Below are positions 1 to 5,779 of a stretch of 10,641 nt of DNA, one piece after another. Origin of the DNA: a bacterium. GTDB lineage: Bacteria; Actinomycetota; Acidimicrobiia; Acidimicrobiales; CATQHL01. Both the position numbers and the translations under genes were made by a program. The notes under the pieces were generated by a model. It was given only the letters and a program-made list of their open reading frames with translations. It searched no databases and had not been told where the DNA came from. Each line of letters begins with the position of its first letter. The first letter of the stretch is position 1. The stretch covers positions 1 to 10,641 of the forward strand of contig JAPONU010000328.1 in NCBI GenBank assembly GCA_026713745.1, written 5' to 3'.

Positions 1-49
1 CGGACACGAACCGCGCAGCCGCAAACCGGGAAACCGCCACGCGCAGCGC

Positions 50-112
50 GCCCCGACCAGCAACCATCACGCCCCGACCAACGACCACCACGCCCCGAAC
101 GGCGACCAGCGA
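50..112. repeat. Three degenerate 21-bp tandem units
   Basis: Units at 50-70, 71-91 and 92-112 each begin gccccga and continue with a gacca/caacc-like tail. The first two match well and the third is more diverged. The period is a multiple of three, but the translations on the minus strand (short Val/Gly-rich heptads) look like no known protein, so a simple-sequence expansion in a spacer is more likely than a coding repeat. Confidence 0.5.
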
Positions 113-206
113 CGCGGACCACCCGACACGCCCACAACGAGCCCAGCCAGCCTCGTAACCCTGCCGTTTGCGGCTTCCAGCACGGCCACAGCACCCCACG
201 CCGAAC

Positions 207-260
207 AGTGACGGGCATTCCCGACCACAGCCCGAGAGTGACGGGCATCCCGGACCGCAG
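207..260. repeat. Direct repeat, two 24-bp copies 30 bp apart
   Basis: Copies at 207-230 and 237-260 share agtgacgggcat at their left ends and differ at three of 24 positions. They are separated by six bases. The function is unknown; possibilities are a dispersed spacer repeat or a paired protein-binding site. There is no gene start immediately beside it that would make an operator obvious. Confidence 0.6.
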
Positions 261-511
261 CACAAACGACCCCTGCCTCCTGCCGGAACGAATGTGTCAG
301 CTTCACAGGAGCACCGAGCGAGCGGGCATGCGCAGCACAGATTCCGGGACCCGCCGGAACAGCACGCGAGGGCGGCGGTGCCGGGGGCCAGCGCAGGCGG
401 CCATTTCGAGGCCGCCGGAGCGCCACCGGCAGCGCCGCCCGGGCTGGCGCTCCGACCGGGCCCGGCGCGGGTATGCGACCGGCGTCGGGACTGTCGCCGC
501 TGCTCGCCCGC

Positions 512-1510
512 TCAGTCCCCTGCGGCCGGGCTGAGCTGGCGATAGCCCTCGTGCGCGTCCAGGCCGCCGAAGGGGAGCACAGCCAGCACCGGGGTGGTGA
601 CGCCGTTGGCGACGTAGCGGGCGATGTGGGCCCGGCACTCCGAGGGCGTCCCGTTGATGATGATTTCCTCCACCAGCTCGTCGGGGATCTGCTTCAGAGC
701 GCCGGCGCGGTCCCTGCTGTCCCAACGCTCCCAGAACGGGGTGAGCATCGCCTCCCGGCCCAGCCACACGTGGAACGCCCGGTAGACCGCCACCGAGAGG
801 TAGCCGGCAAGCATCCGCTTGGCCTCCGGCAGCACGGCGGCGCGGTCGGGGTTCGGGCAGACGAACAGGCGGGCCACGATCTCAGCATCGGGTGCGACGT
901 CGCGCACCACCCCGGCGACTCGCACCGTGTCGGTCGCCGACAGCCAGTTGATGATCGCCCCGTCGGCTTCCCGCGCCGCCAGGCGCAACATCTGCGGACG
1001 GAGGGCGGCCAGAAGCAGCGACACCGGCGGGTCCGGAGGTTCACCGACCGCAAGGCGGAAGCCCTTGATCTCGAAGGTGTCGTAGACGGCGGTGACCTTC
1101 TCGCCCGTGAGTGCGGCTCGCAGGAAACGCAGGGTGTCCCGCGCCCGCCGGTAGGGCTCGACGAACGGGACGCCGTTCCAGCGCTCCACGATGACGTCCG
1201 AAGACGTCCCTATGCCGAGCGCGAAGCGCCCCGGCGCGGCCTGAGCCAGCGCCGCGGCCGACTGCGCCAGCGTGGCCGGTCCCCGCGTGTAGATCGGGAT
1301 GATGGCGGTACCCAGACGGACATCGGGCTCCCAGGCCGCCGCCAGCGCCAGCGGGGTGAACCCGTCGACGCCCGACGACTCGGCCGACCACAGGTCGGTG
1401 TAGCCCCAGGACGCCAGTTCCCGGATGCGCTCGCGCTGAGCGCCCAGCGGGCCACCCAGGGGAACCGAGACGCCCAAGGGTGGTCTCGCCGCCTCGGCCT
1501 GTGGGTTCAC
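512..1510 (-). CDS. LLM-class (luciferase-like) F420-dependent oxidoreductase
   Basis: This is a 332-residue protein of the bacterial luciferase-like monooxygenase fold, a TIM barrel usually about 300-350 residues long. The N-terminal strand (GVSVPLGG, residues 13-20), the RIRELASWGYTDLWSAE segment (28-44), the LGTAIIPIYTRGP strand-loop (66-78) and the LGIGTSSDVIVERWNGVPF segment (98-116) are typical of the actinobacterial branch that uses reduced coenzyme F420 for hydride transfer. The substrate cannot be told from sequence. It starts with GTG at 1510 behind only a weak GAGCGG site. It follows the GNAT gene by 58 bases in the same direction, so it is probably the last gene of that run, although the gap carries the 17-bp repeat array. 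Cofactor preference (F420 rather than FMN) is inferred from family resemblance. Confidence 0.88.
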   Translation of the reverse strand: MNPQAEAARPPLGVSVPLGGPLGAQRERIRELASWGYTDLWSAESSGVDGFTPLALAAAWEPDVRLGTAIIPIYTRGPATLAQSAAALAQAAPGRFALGIGTSSDVIVERWNGVPFVEPYRRARDTLRFLRAALTGEKVTAVYDTFEIKGFRLAVGEPPDPPVSLLLAALRPQMLRLAAREADGAIINWLSATDTVRVAGVVRDVAPDAEIVARLFVCPNPDRAAVLPEAKRMLAGYLSVAVYRAFHVWLGREAMLTPFWERWDSRDRAGALKQIPDELVEEIIINGTPSECRAHIARYVANGVTTPVLAVLPFGGLDAHEGYRQLSPAAGD

Positions 1511-1528
1511 CGGCCGCTCACAGCCATC

Positions 1529-1579
1529 GGTCGTCTACAGCCACAGGTCGTCTACAGGCACAGGTCGTCTACAGCCACC
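1529..1579. repeat. 17-bp tandem repeat, three copies, carrying stop codons in all frames
   Basis: Units ggtcgtctacagccaca at 1529-1545, 1546-1562 and 1563-1579 are identical except for one internal change in the middle copy and the last base of the third. The third copy contains the stop codon of the GNAT gene (CTA on the plus strand at 1569-1571, TAG on the coding strand). Because 17 is not a multiple of three, the repeated TAGs at 1569, 1552 and 1535 fall in the three different minus-strand frames. The array fills most of the gap between the GNAT and LLM genes. Confidence 0.9.
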
Positions 1580-2210
1580 GGAAGACGAGCCCGTCGCGGC
1601 GCTGGGCCCACTCCTCTGCGGTGATTGCGAACCGCTCGTGATCCTCCCAGCAGCCGTTGATCTCCAGGAAGCGCAGCGCCACACCCTCTGAGCGCAACGC
1701 CAGCTTCTCCACCACCCTCCGGCTGCGCTGGTTGCGGGGCACGATGGCGATCTCCACACGATGCATGTCGAGCTCCTCGAAAGCGAACCGCAAGCCGGCC
1801 ACCACCGATTCGGGGATATAGCCGTTGCCGGCATGACGCTGATCGATCCAGTAACCGATGTGGCAGGACTGGAACGGGCCCCTGGTCACACCGGCAACGT
1901 TCGTCTCCCCCACCAGCGTGCCGTCCACGAACACGCCGAACCCGTAGCCGGTGCCCAGATGACGTTCCCGGTCGCGGGCACCGCAGCGCGCCGCGAAAGC
2001 CGACCGGCTCACGTCGGGATCTGGCCCTCCCTTCGATTTGGCGGGCTCCCACTGGGTCAGCCAGGAGCCGTTGTGGCCCCGCACCTCGCGCCACTGCGAG
2101 AAGTCGCTCGGCACCAGCGGGCGGAGGCGCACCCGGCGTCCGGTCAGCACCGGAGACGATTCGATCGACGCGAGAGCCCTGCGCATTCGTTCGGGGACCC
2201 TAGCCAGCAT
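1569..2210 (-). CDS. GNAT-family N-acetyltransferase (RimJ/RimL-like)
   Basis: This 213-residue protein belongs to the GNAT acyl-CoA N-acyltransferases and resembles the RimJ/RimL ribosomal-protein N-acetyltransferase group. Visible landmarks are the opening LTGRRVRLRPLVPSDFSQW (22-40), the YGFGVFVDGTLVGETNV strands (89-105), the HIGYWIDQRHAGNGYI acetyl-CoA binding region (117-132), and the RVEIAIVPRNQRSRRVVEKL helix (151-170). The true acceptor is unknown; RimJ-like members also acetylate antibiotics and small molecules. An upstream in-frame GTG at 2258 would give 229 residues and a 59-bp overlap with ppx. I prefer ATG at 2210, which has AGGGG seven bases upstream and leaves an 11-bp overlap with the ppx 3' end. 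The protein ends RWL, directly in the 17-bp tandem repeat. Confidence 0.88.
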   Translation of the reverse strand: MLARVPERMRRALASIESSPVLTGRRVRLRPLVPSDFSQWREVRGHNGSWLTQWEPAKSKGGPDPDVSRSAFAARCGARDRERHLGTGYGFGVFVDGTLVGETNVAGVTRGPFQSCHIGYWIDQRHAGNGYIPESVVAGLRFAFEELDMHRVEIAIVPRNQRSRRVVEKLALRSEGVALRFLEINGCWEDHERFAITAEEWAQRRDGLVFRWL

Positions 2211-3180
2211 CGCCGGACCCCTGCTGCTGGAGGTTCGCGGGGAGTCGCGCGCAGTCACCGGTAAGCAGGCTTCGGGCCAGGCCGTCGAGCAAGTCGGTCT
2301 CGGACACCAGGCAGCTGCCGAAGCCGAAGAAGCGCATGATCTTCACGAGCACGCACATGCCGGCGACGATCACGTCGGTGCGGTCGGCGTGCAACCCCGG
2401 GTTGGAGATCCGCTGTTCCCGATCCTCGGTGGCGAGGGTGCGGAACACGTCCTCGGCGGCGGCTCGGGTCAACTCGAAGTGGTGGACCCTGTCGGGGTCG
2501 TAGGGCTCGAGGCCCAGCTCCACGGCGGCGGCACTGGTCACCGTGCCGGCCACACCGATGAAACAGGCCGTCCGGCGCACGTCCGGAATGGCGACCAGCA
2601 CGTCCTCGAGGTGGGCTTCGGCCACCGACAGGCAGGCGTGCAACTCCTCGGGGCGGGGCGGGTCGTGCCGGATGAACTGCTCGGTGAGCCGCACACATCC
2701 CACGTCAGCGGACAGGACGCCCTCGCAACGGTCGGTGCCGAAGGCAAACTCGGTGGACCCACCACCAATGTCGGCGACCAGGAACGGGCCGCGCCCTGGT
2801 TCCAGCCCGGCGGTGGCACCCTCGAACCCCAGGCGAGCTTCTGTGGCGCCGTCCAGCAACTCGGGGCGGGCCCCCAGCGCCGTCGCAGCGGCGGCGAAGA
2901 ACTCCTCGGCGTTGCGAGCATCGCGGGCCGCGGAGGTGGCCGTGGCACGCACCGCCTCGACGCCGAGAGCATCCATGATCCGGCGATAGTCCTCGAGCAC
3001 GGCAACGGTTCGCCCGATGGCCGCGCCGTCGAGGAGCCCTGAAGCGTCGACTCCCGCCCCGAGACAGGTGACGATCGTTCGCCGCTCGAGGGTGTCGCCC
3101 CCGCCGCGACTCACGAGCAGGCGCGTGGAGTTCGTTCCGCAGTCGACCGCGGCCACCACGCGGCCGTCAGGCCCGCTCAC
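2200..3180 (-). CDS. Ppx/GppA-family exopolyphosphatase / pppGpp phosphohydrolase
   Basis: This 326-residue single-module member of the Ppx/GppA family (ASKHA fold) hydrolyses terminal phosphates of inorganic polyphosphate and/or pppGpp in the cytoplasm. It shows the first phosphate motif AAVDCGTNSTRLLV (10-23), the catalytic-glutamate segment LLDGATEARLGFEG (108-121), the second phosphate loop VADIGGGSTEFAFG (135-148), GVAGTVTSAAA (209-219), and NPGLHADRTDVIVAG (260-274). The length of about 310-330 matches the short actinobacterial Ppx forms without the C-terminal HD-like domain. An upstream in-frame start at 3291 is possible but would bury over 100 bases in the DUF501 gene. GTG at 3180 forms a GTGA overlap with the DUF501 stop, the usual sign of translational coupling. 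Whether polyphosphate or pppGpp is preferred cannot be read from sequence. Confidence 0.93.
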   Translation of the reverse strand: MSGPDGRVVAAVDCGTNSTRLLVSRGGGDTLERRTIVTCLGAGVDASGLLDGAAIGRTVAVLEDYRRIMDALGVEAVRATATSAARDARNAEEFFAAAATALGARPELLDGATEARLGFEGATAGLEPGRGPFLVADIGGGSTEFAFGTDRCEGVLSADVGCVRLTEQFIRHDPPRPEELHACLSVAEAHLEDVLVAIPDVRRTACFIGVAGTVTSAAAVELGLEPYDPDRVHHFELTRAAAEDVFRTLATEDREQRISNPGLHADRTDVIVAGMCVLVKIMRFFGFGSCLVSETDLLDGLARSLLTGDCARLPANLQQQGSGDAG

Positions 3181-3818
3181 GACGTCGGCTGCGTTGAGGC
3201 CGTAGAATCGGCGGCGAGTTGGGCGGCCACCCACTCCCCGACGGGATCGTCGCCGCCGGCCAGGTACCAGGCGTAGTGGGCGTGGAGGCACTTGACCCCC
3301 CTGCGGGTTCCGCCGACCCCGCCCGCCGGCCGCGGGCCGACATGATCGGCGGGCAGCGCCGCGTCGCGCTCGGCTGCGTAATGGGCATGGGCACGCTCCA
3401 GAGCGGCGCCGTCAACCGCGGCCTCGGCCCCGCGAACTCCGCCGCGGGACTCCAACCGGCTGACGGCGAGACAGTCGGCGACCGCCACCAGCCAGTAACG
3501 CGTCGGCATAGGCGTGCCGTCCGCCAGCAGGGGGTCGTTGCGGATCACCCGCGGGCTGCCGTCGGGATTCCGGACCCACACCCGGAATCTCCCCTGCGGC
3601 TGACGTCCGAGCAGGTCAGCCACCTCGGCCCAGTCGCGGAGCGAGACCCCGTCACCACCGGCCGCCCACGGCTCGGTGCCCAATTCCCGAGCGCCGCGGG
3701 ACGGCGCGCCCGAGCGCGAACGACCGGCACCGGCCAGAGCCTCCTGGGGTTCGGTGAGGCCGGCTTCGTCCGCCCAAGCCCGGAACGACGTCCCCCGGAT
3801 GCCACCGGGCGCCGTCAA
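3177..3818 (-). CDS. DUF501 domain protein
   Basis: This is an actinobacterial DUF501 protein of unknown biochemical role. The conserved core runs from about residue 64: VADLLGRQPQGRFRVWVRNP (66-85), DGTPMPTRYWL (100-110), SRLESRGG (120-127), and the signature GGVGGTRRGVKCLHAHYAWYLAGGDDPVG around 166-194. DUF501 genes commonly sit between ftsB and ppx; here ppx follows with a 4-bp overlap, but the gene before it is coxG. Many relatives have RCPxG where this protein has RNPDG (83-87), so that cysteine is missing. The start is uncertain. TTG at 3818 gives 213 residues with an Arg/Gly/Ala-rich N-terminal extension that is not conserved, behind a weak AGGG four bases upstream; an internal TTG at 3683 would shorten it by 45 residues. 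Confidence 0.85.
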   Translation of the reverse strand: MTAPGGIRGTSFRAWADEAGLTEPQEALAGAGRSRSGAPSRGARELGTEPWAAGGDGVSLRDWAEVADLLGRQPQGRFRVWVRNPDGSPRVIRNDPLLADGTPMPTRYWLVAVADCLAVSRLESRGGVRGAEAAVDGAALERAHAHYAAERDAALPADHVGPRPAGGVGGTRRGVKCLHAHYAWYLAGGDDPVGEWVAAQLAADSTASTQPTS

Positions 3819-3891
3819 CGGACCCTCAGCGGTTCTCCGAGCACGCTCGGCTGCCAGCAGGTGCGGTGGCGGAACCCGGCGCCGTGGCGTC

Positions 3892-4593
3892 CTAGGACGA
3901 ACCGCGCCGGCCGAAGAGCTTCTTGAGCAACAGTCCGAGACCCAGCACCGCGCCGATGATCGGCGACAGGAAGCGAAGCCCCCGGGGCACCGCGTCCATC
4001 AGATCCACCGCCTCGGGCTCCGGAGCGGCCGCTGCGGGCCCGCCTCCCGCATCGGCGGTGTCACCCGGATCGGTCGGCGCTTCGGCCTCCGCGCCGGCCT
4101 CGGCCTCCCCGGCGTTCTCAGCCTCCCTGCCGGCCTCAGCCTCCGCGGACTCGCTCAGCATCTCCTCGAGGTTGTCGACGAACTTGCCCATCAGCTTGGC
4201 GCTGACGTCACCGAGCACACCCCGGCCGAACTGGGCGACCTTGCCGCTGATCTTCAGATCCGTGGTGACCTCCACCTTGGTGCTGGTGTCGGAGGACGCC
4301 TCCATCAGCGCCGTGATGTCGGCGGCGGCGTTGCCGGCGCCACGTGAGTCGCGACCCTCGGCCCGGATCACGATGCGCAACTCGTCGCGGTTCATCTCGA
4401 CCATCGTGGCCTTGCCGCGGTACTCCGACGAGATGGGGCCGACCTTGACCTTCACCGCCCCCTTGAACTCGTCGCCCTCCACCTCGTCGAGGCGGGCGCC
4501 GGGCAGGCACGGGGCGATCAACTCCGGGTTGGTGAGAACCTCCCACGCCCGATCGACGCCGACACTCACCTCGAACTCGCTCTTCAGTTCCAC
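3892..4593 (-). CDS. coxG: CoxG-type SRPBCC protein, carbon monoxide dehydrogenase subunit G
   Basis: The N-terminal 145 residues form an SRPBCC/CoxG domain: FEVSVGVDRAWEVLTNPELI (7-26), CLPGARLDEVEGDEFKGAVKVKVGP starting near 29, and DLKISGKVAQFGRGVLGDV around 112-130. A long Glu/Ala/Gly-rich linker follows (about 148-200), then a hydrophobic helix (LSPIIGAVLGLGLLLKK, 209-225) and a basic tail, so the domain is tethered to the cytoplasmic face of the membrane. In characterised aerobic CO oxidisers, CoxG recruits CO dehydrogenase to the membrane and is implicated in passing electrons to quinone. A TTG at 4599 is possible, but GTG at 4593 is eight bases from a GAGGAGG site and gives 233 residues. 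It stands apart from the other cox accessory genes, separated by two plus-strand genes, and is probably the first gene of the run continuing into DUF501 73 bases downstream. A general SRPBCC role outside CO oxidation is possible. Confidence 0.87.
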   Translation of the reverse strand: MELKSEFEVSVGVDRAWEVLTNPELIAPCLPGARLDEVEGDEFKGAVKVKVGPISSEYRGKATMVEMNRDELRIVIRAEGRDSRGAGNAAADITALMEASSDTSTKVEVTTDLKISGKVAQFGRGVLGDVSAKLMGKFVDNLEEMLSESAEAEAGREAENAGEAEAGAEAEAPTDPGDTADAGGGPAAAAPEPEAVDLMDAVPRGLRFLSPIIGAVLGLGLLLKKLFGRRGSS

Positions 4594-4601
4594 GGGCAAC
4601 G

Positions 4602-4608
4602 CCTCCTC
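4602..4608 (-). promoter_or_regulatory. Ribosome binding site that sets the coxG start
   Basis: GAGGAGG on the minus strand. It is only two bases from the TTG at 4599 but eight bases from the GTG at 4593, which favours GTG as the start of coxG. Confidence 0.65.
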
Positions 4609-4683
4609 ATCGATCCAAAATGCCTGCTTGCGGTCTTGGGCACTCCGCCGGCGCGCGCATCGGCCGCCGCGCCGCAGACGGCA

Positions 4684-4701
4684 ACGTTACCCCTGTTACG
4701 T
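4684..4701. promoter_or_regulatory. Possible operator in the divergent coxG / MBL promoter region
   Basis: The segment acgttacccctgttacgt contains two GTTAC direct repeats at 4686-4690 and 4695-4699 and is bounded by ACGT on both sides. It lies between divergent genes, about 40 bases upstream of the putative -10 of the plus-strand gene. Read on the minus strand it also offers a TAACGT that fits a TAnnnT -10 for coxG. This is pattern only; no regulator is known. Confidence 0.2.
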
Positions 4702-4731
4702 CTGGGGCGGCACCCGGCGCCGGGGCCCGGA

Positions 4732-4737
4732 TAGTCT
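4732..4737 (+). promoter_or_regulatory. Putative -10 element (TAGTCT) of the MBL gene
   Basis: TAGTCT followed by CGC fits the actinobacterial TAnnnT -10 pattern. Transcription would begin near 4744 and leave a leader of about 44 bases with a strong ribosome site at 4771-4778. No good -35 hexamer is visible at the normal spacing. The same nine-base element (TAGTSTCGC) appears before the methyltransferase gene. Confidence 0.4.
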
Positions 4738-4787
4738 CGCCTTCGAGTGACCCCTCGCCGCGCTCGCGACGGAGGAGGCGATCGGCA

Positions 4788-5696
4788 ATGGCTCGGATGG
4801 ATCTGGCACACCCCAAGAGCCGGGCAGGCTCCTGGTTCGTGGACACGCGCTGCATCGGTTGCGACGCCTCCCGGCACTGGGCGCCGAGTCTGATCGAGGC
4901 GGACGAGCAGGGCCTGTCGTACTTGGCGCGCCAGCCCGAGAATCCCGCAGAGGAGGCAGAACTCTGGCGGGCGGCGGCGGCCTGCCCGACGCAATCCATC
5001 GGCACCGCCGGGGCCCGCCGCCCGCCGCAGCCGGCATTCCCGTTCGAACTCACCCCCGGCGTGTACGCCCTGGGTCACAACGCCCGCTCGTCCTTCGGTG
5101 CGCACTCCTACCTCATGGTGCGGCCGGACGGGAATCTGATGACTGATTCCCCGCGGTTCACGCGGGACCAAGCGGAGCGGATCGAAGACCTCGGGGGCCT
5201 TCGCCACGTCCTGCTCACCCACCGCGACGACGTCGCCGATGCCGACCGCTGGGCCGAGCGATTCGGGGCCGACGTGTGGATTCACGAGGCCGACGCCGAC
5301 GCCGCGCCGTACGCCACAGTGATCCTCGGCGACGAACCGGCGACGATCTCGCCGGGAGTCACCGCCGTCCATGCGCCGGGCCACACGGCGGGACACGTGG
5401 TGTTCCACGCCGACGACAGGTGGCTGTTCACCGGCGATGCGCTGCACTGGAACCACCGGCGCGGCGAACTGGATGTCTTCCCCGAACAGACCTTCCAATC
5501 CTGGGACATCCTGGCCGACACGATGGATCGCCTGGCCGCGCTATCGGTGGAGTGGGTGTTCGCCGGCCACGGCAGTTGGCACCACGTCGAAGCGGACAGC
5601 TACACCCGGCAGATGGCCGGGCTCGGACCCGCCATGCGGGCACTGGGGCAGCAAGCCTGGGCCCGCCGGCCGAACACCGCCTACGGCTGGTACTGA
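4788..5696 (+). CDS. Ferredoxin-domain / metallo-beta-lactamase-fold hydrolase fusion
   Basis: This 302-residue protein has two domains. Residues about 16-72 resemble the small ferredoxin-like domain attached to some MBL proteins (RCIGCDASRHWAPSL at 21-35, AAACPTQSIG at 63-72). Cys22, Cys25 and Cys66 are present, but the usual third cysteine position is Ser28, so a normal 4Fe-4S cluster is doubtful. Residues about 88-275 are an MBL fold: LLTHRDDVADADRW (142-154) replaces the classical HxHxDH, followed by APGHTAGHVVFH (196-207), FTGDALHW (214-221) and FAGHGSWHH (258-266), giving likely metal ligands His145, an Asp of 147/148, His199, Asp217 and His261. Related HRDD-type proteins occur in bacteria and chloroplasts; the substrate is unknown, with glyoxalase II-like thioester hydrolysis one possibility. 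ATG at 4788 lies nine bases after GGAGGAGG; longer in-frame starts at 4620 lack such a site. Confidence 0.88.
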   Translation: MARMDLAHPKSRAGSWFVDTRCIGCDASRHWAPSLIEADEQGLSYLARQPENPAEEAELWRAAAACPTQSIGTAGARRPPQPAFPFELTPGVYALGHNARSSFGAHSYLMVRPDGNLMTDSPRFTRDQAERIEDLGGLRHVLLTHRDDVADADRWAERFGADVWIHEADADAAPYATVILGDEPATISPGVTAVHAPGHTAGHVVFHADDRWLFTGDALHWNHRRGELDVFPEQTFQSWDILADTMDRLAALSVEWVFAGHGSWHHVEADSYTRQMAGLGPAMRALGQQAWARRPNTAYGWY

Positions 5697-5766
5697 GCAA
5701 CTGGGGAGCAGGGCGATGATCCGCCTTGGGGGTGCTGATTGACCTAGTCGTGTCGGTCCCCTCTCG

Positions 5767-5772
5767 TAGTGT
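5767..5772 (+). promoter_or_regulatory. Putative -10 element (TAGTGT) giving a leaderless methyltransferase mRNA
   Basis: TAGTGT fits TAnnnT and ends seven bases before a GTG at 5780, the spacing seen when transcription starts at the first base of a leaderless gene, a common arrangement in actinobacteria. No Shine-Dalgarno sequence precedes 5780. A TTGACC at 5739-5744 resembles a -35, but the 22-base spacing is too long for a standard promoter. Confidence 0.4.
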
Positions 5773-5779
5773 CGCGGGC

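Larger units (their letters stand above)
1..511. other. Intergenic spacer with degenerate repeats, no convincing gene
   Basis: This stretch lies downstream of the LLM oxidoreductase stop. Several frames are open on both strands, as expected at this GC content. Their translations are rich in Arg, Pro, Gly, Ala or Cys, show no recognisable domain, and lack a good ribosome site. One minus-strand frame is open from 511 to the left edge, but its translation is Cys/Gly/Pro-rich and does not look like a protein. What can be seen is repeat structure: a degenerate 21-bp period near 50-112 and a 24-bp direct repeat at 207-260. I see no tRNA, no clear terminator and no CRISPR pattern. Confidence 0.6.

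Noticed and set aside
50..260. CRISPR array in the left spacer
   Set aside because: The repeats are only two or three degenerate copies with a 21- or 30-bp period, with no regular unique spacers of about 30 bp and no cas genes.
2..511. Minus-strand frame open from 511 to the left edge, about 170 codons
   Set aside because: Reading it gives a Cys/Gly/Pro/Arg-rich string with no plausible start, ribosome site or domain.
473..1624. 383-codon plus-strand open frame opposite the LLM gene
   Set aside because: It is antisense to a well-supported gene, its translation is Arg/Gly/Pro/His-rich with no domain, and such frames are expected at this GC content.
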